Shown here piece after piece: positions 36,001 through 43,999 of a stretch of DNA of 64,000 bases. The translations under genes were made by a program, and so were the position numbers. The stretch is from Bradyrhizobium sp. AUGA SZCCT0283 (GTDB taxonomy: Bacteria > Pseudomonadota > Alphaproteobacteria > Rhizobiales > Xanthobacteraceae). Position 1 is the stretch's first letter, and every line of letters begins with the position of its first letter. The notes beneath the pieces are model-generated. The model worked only from the letters and a program-made list of their open reading frames with translations, did not search any database and was not told where the DNA came from. The DNA lies in the NCBI RefSeq assembly GCF_018130385.1, contig NZ_JAFCLU010000017.1:107313-171312 (forward strand). The letters run 5' to 3'.

Positions 36001-36864
36001 GCGAATTTTGTGTTTGACCTGACACCGGAATTCACCAACGCCGGAACGATGACAATTGAAGACGGAGCCCTGCTGCCGGTATCCGGAGTGATAACCAACT
36101 CCGGCGTGATCGCATTGAGCTCGACGGGCACCGGGGCCGATCTGGAACTGATTGAGAGCGGAACGACCCTTCAAGGCGGCGGCAAGGTCCTGCTGTCCGA
36201 TAGCGATGCCAACGTCATTTCCGGAACGAATTCCAGCGTCACGCTGAATAACATGGACAACACAATTTCTGGCGCCGGCCAGTTGGGCGCCGGTGAATTG
36301 GATCTTACAAACGCCGGCATCATCGATGCTACCGGCACGCATGCGCTCGTCATTGATACCGGCTCCAATGTCATCTCCAATTCCGGAACGCTGGAAGCTT
36401 CCGGAAGCGGCGGATTGACGATTCTTAGTGCGGTCGCCAATTCGGGAGTGCTGTGGGCCAACGGAGCCGCCATCACGGTGAAGGGCGAGGTAAGCGGAAA
36501 CGGCACTGCCATCATTGATGGTAGCGGCACTCTCGACCTCGAGGCATCCGCAACGACGAATGTGGCGTTTGGCTCGGGAGGGGCAGGTACGCTGAAGCTT
36601 GGAGATTCGTTCCATTTCAACGGCACGATTTCGGGCTTTGGCGATTCCGACGTCATTGATCTTGAGGATCTGGGATCGGCGACAGCGTCGATCACTTATC
36701 ATGAAAACGTGACGGCAACCGGCGGGACGCTTACGATTTCAAGCGGGGCGCAAACCGTTGAGCTGTCTCTGCTGGGGGATTATTCAGCCGACAACTTCAA
36801 CATCGTTGCGGATGGCACCCGCGGTACATTGATTGTCTACGTGCCGCACGACCTGACGATCTAA
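30067..36864 (+). CDS. Giant FecR/VCBS-repeat surface protein, type I secretion substrate
   Basis: A 2265-residue protein. Residues about 120-245 form a FecR-like domain (GNATAIRNGVSIILNQGD, then TPVATMGIRGTAVLVEI). Residues about 385-1475 are VCBS/cadherin-like repeats, each ending in a variant of VTVTGTNDAP. About 1475-1640 is another Ig-like domain, and about 1895-1985 resembles the C-terminal targeting domain of secreted type I substrates (DLLVFSRSIGHDVVYSFDAS). The last 280 residues are Gly/Ser/Asn-rich beta-repeats ending in GTLIVYVPHDLTI. There is no Sec signal. The start is TTG 30067; an in-frame stop at 30016 and the lack of ATG or GTG upstream force this choice. The LapG-like protease divergent to it and the T1SS at 51318 are likely partners. 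Probable role: cell-surface adhesion. Confidence 0.9.
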   Translation: MSLAGKFTDVLSDAHGSHPHGPVHVDSISTHAPVDAIIVPDAHLLFTGDFKRSGVDLVLTSGDRELVLHDYFRGEKRAALASPDGAHLTGDIVNALAGHTQFAQADGSASVAPAVIGHVTKLAGNATAIRNGVSIILNQGDTVHKGDVVQSGSDSTLGITFIDGTVFGLASNAKMVLNEMIYDPNGSDNKSLLSLVQGTISFVAGATAKKGDMKVDTPVATMGIRGTAVLVEIDFEVPSQGGAPPAKFQVLVEPDGTTGSYILFDKTTLTPIATVSQAGTQTIINGQGTVSFLSSVQLSPDAQKIITDVFSLKFSDLNNPNTKLTTNFTDSIVPQTSFLKLASNDFVPVTLQFINVPDKPAPSPGTGPGPQLSHIPGPPEADASGGAFTERAGITGNAAVDSTSGTVNYVDINVGDTPSVSAQFSSFTYQNAQGSNVTSTLTAEQLAAIKAVEVPLDVVQDPDGKNTGQATWTYNIADGAFDFLAAGETVTLTYLARVDNNYAPSNETTFVPFTIVITGTNDKPTLSATGGTVTERIGTGNTAIDTVTGTVTFADVDLTDRPVVSAAISATDPFRYYDAEGNDVTETLTPAQLAAILAVEAPLSVVQAAGNTHNGSASWTYSIEDSKFDFIAKGEMLTLNYVAQVDDGHGGIVSTPITVSIHGADVVVTGTNDVPTIATTSDAFAELSNLEQPNPRGSTALDTASGTIGFTDVDLTDRPVASAAFTAFSYLNAYSVDVTSQLTAKQLAAISAVDEPLTVVQSPSNTNDGSASWSYSIADGAFDFLAYGEILTLTYTATVDDGHGGVVTKPITVTVTGSNDTAEITSDPQAATLTERADTHGSATPDTAGGAITFVDADLADTHEVKITGVDASGVMTGLANGTIQLSWLSLGPLTDSTDGVTGSKTWSFSAPDSYFDYLADGEAVTLTYTVEVDDHHGGVTSQDIVVTVNGSNDAPDIADIAQQGLAEQADTAPLTTTIPVTFTDLDLSDVGHTAAITDAVATGTTTGLALDEAALIALVTPGAVTKEVGSSAGSVDLSFSAASTAFDYLAKGEVLTLTYTVSIDDGDGGVTPKTFVVTVTGTEDAPVIADIAQKDLTEQADTSALTATIPVTFTDVDLTDVGHAADITGVVATGTTTGLALDEAALIALVTPGAVTKNSGSSSGSVVLSFSAASTVFDYLAKGEVLTLTYTVSIDDGDGGVTPQTFVVTITGTNDDPVVATADVTGAVTEQVTPVGNLTDGGTIALADVDLTDTHSIAPTITASAGALGSLSASVSPDTVDGVGGTINWNYSVAAAAVEYLAKGQTKVEQFTITLDDGNGGIVDRTVEVTITGTNDAPVIAAIAQTDLAEQTDTAPLTTTIPVTFVDVDLTDVGHAAAITHAAASGATAGLALDEAALIALVSAGTVSKTSGSSAGSVELSFSAASTAFDYLAVGEKLTLTYTVAINDLDGGVTSQTFVVTVTGTNDAPVLNAAKTPVLAAETQNAGPPVNGTAVGTLVSSLVNLDPPSGGLDNVTDRDHAAITGIALTGTDTSHGIWFYSIDGGAHWTAVGSVSDTSALLLAADANTRLYFQPNADYSGTDANAITFRAWDQTSGYNGISGVDASINGGATAFSTNADTANITIEHVDIAPVVDLNGGASGFDNLVSYPHGQSPVLIARAALITDVDSANLTSMTVTLTNPLNDSSGGGGINIKEILSLTPEAAALAAADHLTVTFTSDVVHRTDPVTLTITGSASLADYQSILQGIQYVNTKTGSQDTTDRIVTVVVSDDTLDSVAHSVTIHYTAPAGVAGEPINLALVEPSPDHLGLVTLTVDGMPAGWSLSDGSSNGDGRWTVQTNDVSALSIISPNDYAGALMLDVAMSWANPDGSIGSTTISDNVEVYAKGGPIFALSSDDVLTASSAKDLLVFSRSIGHDVVYSFDASADQIDLVGYTGFTSFDDVQAHLTEDVNGNAVITLADGQSINLQGVHAASLTAANFVFDLTPEFTNAGTMTIEDGALLPVSGVITNSGVIALSSTGTGADLELIESGTTLQGGGKVLLSDSDANVISGTNSSVTLNNMDNTISGAGQLGAGELDLTNAGIIDATGTHALVIDTGSNVISNSGTLEASGSGGLTILSAVANSGVLWANGAAITVKGEVSGNGTAIIDGSGTLDLEASATTNVAFGSGGAGTLKLGDSFHFNGTISGFGDSDVIDLEDLGSATASITYHENVTATGGTLTISSGAQTVELSLLGDYSADNFNIVADGTRGTLIVYVPHDLTI
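32935..34480 (+). repeat. Near-identical long repeats inside the adhesin gene
   Basis: Three units share near-identical DNA: the landmark CTTGCGCTCGACGAGGCCGC occurs at 33091 and 33484 (393 bases, 131 residues apart), and a variant at 34240 (756 bases further), with one different domain between. The amino-acid landmark is GLALDEAALIALV. The identity suggests recent duplication or gene conversion. Confidence 0.9.
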
Positions 36865-37000
36865 GATTGACGACAATCGCGACCATGCGACTGTCGAATT
36901 GAGGGATGAGCCACCTTCCACAGTCATGGCAGCTTCCGTCGATATCGGCCGGTGTCGTAACCCGTTGGATCAATCCATTCGTCCGTGATATCCAGACAGC

Positions 37001-39229
37001 ATGAAACGACTGCGGGTATGGCGAAGATGGTTCACGCGGCGCATCGGCTATGCCCGGCTGCTGTGCCTTGCGCTGCTGATCGGGTTCGCAGCCCTTCGCG
37101 TCGCCGATCCGGCTCCCGTCGAGGAAATTCGGGTCAGAACCTTCGATTTCTTCCAGCGCATCGACCCTCGCAAGAAGACCGCAAGGCCGGTGACGATTAT
37201 CGACATCGACGACAAGAGCCTGGAAAAGATTGGTCAGTGGCCATGGCCGCGGACGCGGATCGCCGATCTCATTACCGAGCTGACCAGGCTGGGCGCCGTC
37301 GTAATCGCGTTCGACGCGGTGTTTTCTGAGCCGGACCGGCTCAATCCCGCCGATGTGGCTGATACGTTCCGCGATCTCGATGAGGACACCCGCGCCAAAT
37401 TGCGAGCGCTGCCGAGCAACGACGAGGTCTTCGCCGAGGCCATCCGGAAGTCGCGTGTGGTGCTTGGTGAATCGGGCGCCGCGGAAGAGCTGGCCGCGCT
37501 CGACAAGACGCTCCCGGTGACCGGACTGGCGATGCTGGGCGAGGAACCACAACGTTTCATGTTCCAGTTCCCCGGCCTGCTGCGCAACACCAAGGTGCTT
37601 GAACACGCCGCTGCCGGGCGCGGCCTGTTCACGATCAGGCCCGAGCGTGACGGCATCGTACGGCGCGTGCCGATGATCATGTTGGCGCAGGGCCAGACCA
37701 TGCCCTCGCTGAGTTTCGAGATGCTTCGGGTCGCCACCGGTTCGGGTACGATCCTGATCAAATCCGAGAAGACCGGCATCAAGAGTCTCGGCATCAAGGG
37801 CTTTCAGCTTCCGACCGACGGCAATGGCCAGCTTTGGGTTCACTATGCCCGCCAGGATACTTCTCTCTACGTTCCGGTAATCAACGTGCTGGAAAAGACC
37901 GTCGCGCCCGAAATGATAGCGGGTAAGCTGGTCCTGATCGGCACCTCGGCCGTCGGTCTCAACGACATCAAGACCACGCCGGTTTCGCAGAACATGCCGG
38001 GCGTGGAAATCCACGCCCAGATTCTGGAGGGCGCATTGACCGGCGACGTGATCTCGCAGCCGATCTACGGCATCGCCGTCGAATTCGCGACAGCGCTACT
38101 GTTTGGAATGCTGGTGATCGCGTTCGCGCCGCTGTTCGGGCCGGTCACGCTGGTTGCGCTAGGTGCTGCGTTTGCCACTGCACTGCTGGGAACGTCCGCC
38201 TATTTCTACATGCAGCACCGGCTGCTGATCGACTTCACCTATCCTCTGATGTCGACCACGGCGATCTATCTTACGCTGATTTTTTCCAGCTTCGTGCGCG
38301 AGCAGGCGCAGCGCCGGCAAATTCGTTCCGCCTTCGGCCAATATCTGTCGCCGGCGCTGGTCGAGCAGCTCGCGCAGTCGCCGGAGAAGCTGGTGCTCGG
38401 CGGCGAGGAGCGTGAGATGACCATCATGTTCTCTGACATGCGCGGCTTCACCTCGATCTCGGAGACCTACAAGAACGATCCGCAGGGCCTCACTGCGCTG
38501 ATGAACCGTTTCTTGACGCCGCTGACCAACGCCATCCTCAACCGCAAGGGTACCATCGACAAATATATGGGCGACGCCATCATGGCGTTCTGGAACGCGC
38601 CGCTCGATGACAAGAATCATGAGCTCAACGCCTGCGAGGCGGCGCTCGACATGCTGGAGCGCGTCGACGAGCTCAATCAGGCGCGCGAGCAGGAGGCAAA
38701 GGAGGAGGGCCGCCCGTTCATTCCGCTCAATGCCGGCATCGGCCTCAATACCGGCACCTGCGTGGTCGGTAACATGGGTTCCGACCAGCGTTTCGACTAT
38801 TCGGTGTTCGGCGACAGCGTCAACCTTGCTTCGCGCCTCGAAGGGCAGTCCAAGGAATACGGTTTCCCGATCATCGTCGGCTCCAGGACCGCGCTGGCGG
38901 TCAAGGACAGGTTCGCGATCCTCGAACTCGACTTCATCATGGTCAAGGGCAAGAAGGAGCCGGAGGTGATCTACGCCATCGCCGGCCGTGAGGACACCGC
39001 GCAGTCCGGCCGCTTCCAGCGCCTGCGCAATTTGACCATCGAGATGCTCGCCTGCTATCGCAACCGCGACTGGGAAGGCGCGCTTGCGGCCATCGCGCGC
39101 GGCCGCAAGACCGACGAAGCAAATTCGCTGGAGCTGCTCTACAATCTCTACGAAGCCCGCATCCGCGGCTATCTCGAAAATCCGCCGCCGCAAGACTGGA
39201 ACGGCGCCTTCGCGCTGCTGACGAAGTAG
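37001..39229 (+). CDS. CHASE2 domain adenylate/guanylate cyclase
   Basis: A 742-residue membrane cyclase. An N-terminal helix is followed by a periplasmic CHASE2 sensor (about residues 45-360, with DIDDKSLEKIGQWPWPR), three closely spaced transmembrane segments (about 365-440) and a class III cyclase domain (about 470-660). The metal Asp residues are Asp479 (MFSDMRGFT) and Asp525 (YMGDAIMAFW). FGDSVNLASRLE carries the transition-state Asn and Arg. It makes cAMP, or less likely cGMP, in response to an unknown periplasmic signal. It starts 136 bases after the giant adhesin gene in the same direction, so a link to surface adhesion is plausible. Confidence 0.94.
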   Translation: MKRLRVWRRWFTRRIGYARLLCLALLIGFAALRVADPAPVEEIRVRTFDFFQRIDPRKKTARPVTIIDIDDKSLEKIGQWPWPRTRIADLITELTRLGAVVIAFDAVFSEPDRLNPADVADTFRDLDEDTRAKLRALPSNDEVFAEAIRKSRVVLGESGAAEELAALDKTLPVTGLAMLGEEPQRFMFQFPGLLRNTKVLEHAAAGRGLFTIRPERDGIVRRVPMIMLAQGQTMPSLSFEMLRVATGSGTILIKSEKTGIKSLGIKGFQLPTDGNGQLWVHYARQDTSLYVPVINVLEKTVAPEMIAGKLVLIGTSAVGLNDIKTTPVSQNMPGVEIHAQILEGALTGDVISQPIYGIAVEFATALLFGMLVIAFAPLFGPVTLVALGAAFATALLGTSAYFYMQHRLLIDFTYPLMSTTAIYLTLIFSSFVREQAQRRQIRSAFGQYLSPALVEQLAQSPEKLVLGGEEREMTIMFSDMRGFTSISETYKNDPQGLTALMNRFLTPLTNAILNRKGTIDKYMGDAIMAFWNAPLDDKNHELNACEAALDMLERVDELNQAREQEAKEEGRPFIPLNAGIGLNTGTCVVGNMGSDQRFDYSVFGDSVNLASRLEGQSKEYGFPIIVGSRTALAVKDRFAILELDFIMVKGKKEPEVIYAIAGREDTAQSGRFQRLRNLTIEMLACYRNRDWEGALAAIARGRKTDEANSLELLYNLYEARIRGYLENPPPQDWNGAFALLTK

Positions 39230-39250
39230 CGTCAAATGCGGGATTTGTAA

Positions 39251-39332
39251 GGTGGGCAAAGCGAAGCGTGCCCACCATTCACGAGCACGGCGCGGAATGG
39301 TGGGCACGGCGCTGACGCGCCTTTGCCCACCC
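39251..39332. repeat. Palindromic repeat, family C (copy 1)
   Basis: Inverted repeat bounded by GGTGGGCAAAGCGAAGCG and CGCCTTTGCCCACCC, with inner arms GTGCCCACCATTC and GGAATGGTGGGCAC. It lies between the convergent cyclase and binding-protein genes. Further copies: 55928-56013, 62752-62839; partial: 59262-59299, 62081-62118. Confidence 0.9.
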
Positions 39333-39346
39333 TTGCTACAATTCCT

Positions 39347-40960
39347 TCACTCCAGCCCGATCGTCGTCAGATCCTGGAACCAGTGCTGCGCCTGCACGAA
39401 CTTCTTCACCTTGGGCGACAGCGCGTGCGGGTTGGTGTCGTGCACCACCCAAACCAGCGTGGCGTCGTCGACGATCAGCGCATGCGCCTGCGCCAATAGT
39501 TCGTCCTGCCTGGCGACATCGAAGGTCTGCTTGGCCTCATCGATCAGAGCGTCGACCTTGGGATTCTTGTAGCCGCCCCAGTTGACGCCGACCGGCGCGA
39601 TCTGGCCGGAGTGGAAGAAGCGGACGATCGCATAGAGCGGATCTGAGGTGACATAGGCGATGTTGTTGGAGGTGATGCCGGCGTTCATCTCGTCGGCCGC
39701 GCCCTTGCGCCACGCGGTATAGAGAGTCTCGAGCTCGACCACCTTGAAGTCGATCTCGATGCCGATTTCCTTAAAACTCTGTTGCAGGAATTCGTTCATT
39801 GGCAGCGACAGCATCTGCCCGGTGCCGCCCTGGGCGATAATGAAGGTCGTCTTTAGCGGCTTCTCCTTCGAATAGCCCGCTTCCTGCACCAGCTTCTTCG
39901 CCGCCGCGACATCATACTTCAGCTCGAACGTGGGCTTGCCGAACCAGGGACTCGAGGGGTCGACCTGGCCCTTGGCGGGTTTTGCTAGACCGTTCATCAG
40001 TCCGACCACGGCCTCGCGGTCGATCGCAAGATTGAGCGCCTTGCGCAGGCGGATGTCGGTCCAGGGCGAACCGGGCAGCACGCTCAAATGATAATTCCAG
40101 ACATGCGGCGTGACGTTGTCGACGATCTTCATGCCGGCGGATTTGAGCTGCGGCACCGCGTCCGGCGCCGGCGTCTCGATCAGATCGACCTGGCCGGCCA
40201 GGAGCGCATTGGTGCGCGTCAGCGCTTCCGGCATCGGAATCAGCACGATCTTGTCGGCCTTCGGAATCCGCTTGCTGTCCCAATAATCGGCGTTCTTCGT
40301 CAGTTCGGCGAGTTCGCGCGGCACCAGTTTTGTGAGCTTGAAAGGTCCGGTGCCGGAGGGCTGGCTGGCGAACTTGTCCCAGTCCTTGCCGAGCTTTTCA
40401 TATTGCGCGGGGCTGGAGACCAGGAACCACAGCATCTGGTAGGGAAAGAAGGAATCGACCGCCTTGGTCGTGATCTCGATGGTCGAATCGTCGATCTTGG
40501 CGTAGCTGGCCACTGAAGGCAGGCGGGTTTTGACCTGCGCGCTTTGGCGCTTGTCGAACTGCGGTGCCTTGTCATTGAGCACCTTGTCGAGATTCCAGAT
40601 CACTGCATCGGCATTGAATTCGCTGCCGTCGTGAAACTTGACGCCCTTGCGCAAGGCAAAGCGCCATTTCTTCTTGTCGCTGTCATCGACTTTCCACTCG
40701 GTGGCTAAGCCCGGCACCAGTTTCCCCGGCCGGTCGGACACGTCCATCTCCCAGGCGACCAAGGGATCGTAGATCGTGTAGGCCGAGAACTGGTAGGCGC
40801 CGGCGCCGCGGTCCGGCTGGCCGGTGGTCAGCGGGATGTCCGCCATCGAAATGCCGTAGCGCACAACGGTCTCCGCCTGCGCCGAAATTGTAGGCAAGCC
40901 AAGAGCCAAGCCGAGGGCCATTGCCGCGGCAGCAAGAAGCATCGAATTTCGGGTGCGCAT
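39347..40960 (-). CDS. Oligopeptide/nickel-type ABC substrate-binding protein (solitary)
   Basis: A 537-residue periplasmic binding protein (SBP family 5, DppA/OppA type). A signal peptide (MLLAAAAMALGLALG then LPTISAQA) precedes ETVVRYGISMADIPLTTGQ. Core segments KWRFALRKGVKFHDGSEFNA and DIRLRKALNLAIDRE are family-typical. It resembles the divergent binding protein at 41159, with corresponding segments throughout, so the two are paralogues from duplication. No permease follows it, so it may share the transporter encoded at 43028-48554 and widen its ligand range. Confidence 0.92.
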   Translation of the reverse strand: MRTRNSMLLAAAAMALGLALGLPTISAQAETVVRYGISMADIPLTTGQPDRGAGAYQFSAYTIYDPLVAWEMDVSDRPGKLVPGLATEWKVDDSDKKKWRFALRKGVKFHDGSEFNADAVIWNLDKVLNDKAPQFDKRQSAQVKTRLPSVASYAKIDDSTIEITTKAVDSFFPYQMLWFLVSSPAQYEKLGKDWDKFASQPSGTGPFKLTKLVPRELAELTKNADYWDSKRIPKADKIVLIPMPEALTRTNALLAGQVDLIETPAPDAVPQLKSAGMKIVDNVTPHVWNYHLSVLPGSPWTDIRLRKALNLAIDREAVVGLMNGLAKPAKGQVDPSSPWFGKPTFELKYDVAAAKKLVQEAGYSKEKPLKTTFIIAQGGTGQMLSLPMNEFLQQSFKEIGIEIDFKVVELETLYTAWRKGAADEMNAGITSNNIAYVTSDPLYAIVRFFHSGQIAPVGVNWGGYKNPKVDALIDEAKQTFDVARQDELLAQAHALIVDDATLVWVVHDTNPHALSPKVKKFVQAQHWFQDLTTIGLE

Positions 40961-41158
40961 GAATTAAGCTCCTTCGGGCGGGGTTTGGAGTTGAAAAATG
41001 CAAGCTTGGTGCCAGATGGAGCATGGAAAGCGCGCTTGCATGCGCACTCACTGAGAGTTGTGCGGCTAATCGCCCCCAGATAAGCGCCTTCCTTGGCACA
41101 GGCGTTGCATACAGTTGCATAAGAATTAGTCACCCAAGTCGAGAAGGAATTGCTGCAT

Positions 41159-42817
41159 ATGCGTAACGAAAAATCGAAGAAGACGGCCACCGCGTGGCTG
41201 CTGGCGACGGCGCTGGTGGTCGGATTGCCGCAACTCGCCAGCGCCGAAACGGTGCTGCGGATCGGCATGACCGCGGCCGATATTCCGCGCACGCTCGGCC
41301 AGCCCGATCAGGGCTTTGAGGGTAACCGCTTCACCGGCCTCACCATGTACGACGCGCTGACGATGTGGGACCTGTCCTCGGCCGACAAGCCGAGCGTGAT
41401 GATCCCCGGGCTCGCGACCGAATGGAAGGTCGACGAGGCCGACAAGAAGAAGTGGACCTTCAAGCTGCGTCCCGGCGTCAAATTCCATGACGGCTCGCCG
41501 TTCAACGCGGACGCCGTGGTCTGGAACGTCGAAAAAGTGCTGAAGCAGGACGCGCCGCAATTCGACGCCAGCCAGGTCGGCGTCACCGCCTCGCGCATGC
41601 CGACATTGGCCTCCGCCCGCAAGATCGACGACATGACGGTGGAACTGACCACCAAGGAACCCGACAGTTTCCTGCCGATCAACCTGACCAATCTGTTCAT
41701 GGCGAGCCCTTCGAAGTGGCAGGCGTTTTATGAGAAGGCTGAAGGCGCCGACGCCAAGGCAAAATCGCAGGCGGCCTGGGCGGCGTTTGCCAAGGACGCC
41801 TCGGGCACCGGCCCCTGGAAGATGTCGCAGTTCACGCCGCGCGAGCGGCTCGAACTGGTCAAGAACGAAGGCTATTGGGACAAGGCGCGCGTGCCCAAGG
41901 TCGACAAGATGGTGCTGCTGCCGATGCCGGAGGCCAACGCCCGCACCGCCGCATTGCTCTCCGGTCAGGTCGACTGGGTCGAGGCGCCGGCGCCGGATGC
42001 GGTCAAGGAGATCAAGCAGCGCGGCTTCCAGCTTCAGGCCAACGAATCGCCGCACGTCTGGCCCTGGCAGTTCTCGCGCGTCGAAGGCTCGCCCTGGAAC
42101 GACATCCGTGTCCGCAAGGCGGCCAATCTCTGTATCGATCGCGAAGGCCTCAAGGATGGCCTGCTCGCCGGCCTGATGGTGCCCGCCACCGGCACCTTCG
42201 AGCCCGGCCATCCCTGGCGTGGCAAGCCAACGTTTGAGATCAAGTATGACAAGGCCGCCGCGCAGAAGCTGATGCAGGAAGCGGGATATGGACCGAGCAA
42301 GAAGCTGACGGTGAAGACCCAGACTTCGGCCTCGGGCTCGGGCCAGATGCAGCCGTTGCCGATGAACGAATATCTGCAGCAGGCGCTGGGCGAATGCTAC
42401 TTCGACGTCCAGCTCGACGTCATCGAGTGGAATACGCTGTTCACCAACTGGCGCCGCGGCGCCAAGGACCCGACCGCCAACGGCGCCAACGCTACCAACG
42501 TGACTTATGCGGCGATGGATCCGTTCTTCGCCCTGGTGCGCTTCCTGCAGTCGTCGATGGCCCCTCCGGTCTCGAACAATTGGGGCTTCATCAACAATCC
42601 CAAGTTCGATGAGCTGGTGACGAAGGCCCGCCAGACCTTCGACCCCGCGGCGCGCGACGCGGCGCTGGCCGAATTGCATGCGGCCTCGGTGGACGATGCG
42701 GCGTTCCTCTACGTCGCCCACGACGTCTCGCCGCGCGCCATGAGCCCGAAGGTGAAGGGCTTTGTGCAGCCGAAGAGCTGGTTCGTCGACTTCTCGCCGG
42801 TGTCGATGGCGCCGTGA
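41159..42817 (+). CDS. Oligopeptide-type ABC substrate-binding protein (operon member)
   Basis: A 552-residue SBP family 5 protein. It begins at ATG 41159 with a signal peptide (TATAWLLATALVVGLPQLAS then A), followed by ETVLRIGMTAADIPRTLGQ. KFHDGSPFNADAVVWNVEKV and NDIRVRKAANLCIDREG are the expected core motifs. A TTG at 41150 is an alternative start, but the ATG is better placed after GAAGGA. It heads an ABC operon running to 48554. The amidase in the operon suggests an amide-containing ligand. Paralogue of the gene at 39347-40960. Confidence 0.92.
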   Translation: MRNEKSKKTATAWLLATALVVGLPQLASAETVLRIGMTAADIPRTLGQPDQGFEGNRFTGLTMYDALTMWDLSSADKPSVMIPGLATEWKVDEADKKKWTFKLRPGVKFHDGSPFNADAVVWNVEKVLKQDAPQFDASQVGVTASRMPTLASARKIDDMTVELTTKEPDSFLPINLTNLFMASPSKWQAFYEKAEGADAKAKSQAAWAAFAKDASGTGPWKMSQFTPRERLELVKNEGYWDKARVPKVDKMVLLPMPEANARTAALLSGQVDWVEAPAPDAVKEIKQRGFQLQANESPHVWPWQFSRVEGSPWNDIRVRKAANLCIDREGLKDGLLAGLMVPATGTFEPGHPWRGKPTFEIKYDKAAAQKLMQEAGYGPSKKLTVKTQTSASGSGQMQPLPMNEYLQQALGECYFDVQLDVIEWNTLFTNWRRGAKDPTANGANATNVTYAAMDPFFALVRFLQSSMAPPVSNNWGFINNPKFDELVTKARQTFDPAARDAALAELHAASVDDAAFLYVAHDVSPRAMSPKVKGFVQPKSWFVDFSPVSMAP

Positions 42818-42836
42818 CGCGGAGAGCGTGATGCTT

Positions 42837-43012
42837 GCTGACCCTCTCCCCTTGTGGGAGAGGGTGGCTTCGATGCGCAGCATCGAAGACGGGTGAGGGG
42901 TTCTCTCCGCGGATAGAGATCCTTCATCATGCACTTCCATCTCCGCGGGTAGAGACCCCTCATCCGGCGCGCATGAGTGCGCGCCACCTTCTCCCACAAG
43001 GGGAGAAGGAAG
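42837..43012. repeat. Compound palindromic repeat, family E
   Basis: Outer arms CTCTCCCCTTGTGGGAGA (42843-42860) and CTTCTCCCACAAGGGGAGAA (42991-43010) are inverted copies. Two internal, imperfect direct repeats of TCTCCGCGG(A/G)TAGAGA lie between, around GAAGTGCATGATGAAGG-like sequence. It fills the gap between the binding protein and the first permease. Its GGGGAGAAGGAAG end seems to supply the ribosome-binding site of that permease. Confidence 0.8.
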
Positions 43013-43027
43013 AAGAAAAAGTGACTC

Positions 43028-43981
43028 GTGTTTGCTTACATTGCCCGACGTATCGTCTACGTCATCCCGATCGTGATCAGCGTGGCGCTGGTGTGTTTCC
43101 TGCTGGTGCACATCACGCCCGGCGATCCGCTGGTTGCCGTGTTGCCGGCGGATGCGTCGCAGGAGCTCGCCGCGCAACTGCGCACGGCTTACGGCTTTGA
43201 TCGTCCGCTGCCGGTCCAGTTCGGGCTCTGGCTATGGCGGGCGCTCCATGGCGATCTCGGCAGTTCGATCGCGACCGGCCGCCCGGTGCTGTCGGAAGTG
43301 CTGCGCGCGGTCGGCAACACCGTCACGCTTGCCATCGCCGCAGCCCTGATCGGCTTCACGCTCGGGCTATTGTTCGGCCTGATCGCCGGCTATTTCCGCG
43401 ACACCTGGATCGACAAGGTCGCGACCTCGATCGCGATCGCCGGCGTCTCGGTGCCGCATTACTGGCTCGGCATGGTGATGGTCATCATCTTCTCGGTGCA
43501 GCTCAACTGGCTGCCGGCCGTCGGCGCCGGCCCCGGCGGTTCCGGCGCCTGGGGCTGGGACTGGGAGCACATGAAATATCTGATCCTGCCGGCGATCACG
43601 ACCTCGGTGATCCCGATGGGCATCGTCACCCGCACGGTGCGCGCCTTGACCGGTGATATCCTCTCGCAGGATTTCGTCGAGGCGCTGCGTGCCAAGGGGC
43701 TGCGCGAGACGGACGTGTTCAAACACGTCATCAAGAACGCCGCGCCGACCGCGCTCGCGGTGATGGGCCTGCAGCTCGGTTACATGCTCGGCGGCTCGAT
43801 CCTGATCGAGACCGTGTTCTCATGGCCGGGCTCCGGCCTGCTGCTCAATTCCGCGATCTTCCAGCGCGACCTGCCGCTGCTGCAGGGCACGATCCTGGTG
43901 CTGGCGCTGTTCTTCGTGGCCCTCAATCTCCTGGTCGATATCGCGCAGGCCGCGATCGATCCGCGCATCAAGCGGGGCTGA
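43028..43981 (+). CDS. Oligopeptide-type ABC permease DppB-like
   Basis: A 317-residue inner-membrane permease. It opens with MFAYIARRIVYVIPIVISVA then FLLVHITPGDP, typical of DppB/OppB, and carries the coupling motif EALRAKGLRETDVFKHVIKNA. About six transmembrane segments. Start is GTG 43028 after GAAGGAAG supplied by the preceding repeat. Partner of the next gene. Confidence 0.94.
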   Translation: MFAYIARRIVYVIPIVISVALVCFLLVHITPGDPLVAVLPADASQELAAQLRTAYGFDRPLPVQFGLWLWRALHGDLGSSIATGRPVLSEVLRAVGNTVTLAIAAALIGFTLGLLFGLIAGYFRDTWIDKVATSIAIAGVSVPHYWLGMVMVIIFSVQLNWLPAVGAGPGGSGAWGWDWEHMKYLILPAITTSVIPMGIVTRTVRALTGDILSQDFVEALRAKGLRETDVFKHVIKNAAPTALAVMGLQLGYMLGGSILIETVFSWPGSGLLLNSAIFQRDLPLLQGTILVLALFFVALNLLVDIAQAAIDPRIKRG

Positions 43982-43999
43982 TCCAATGAGAACCTGCAA

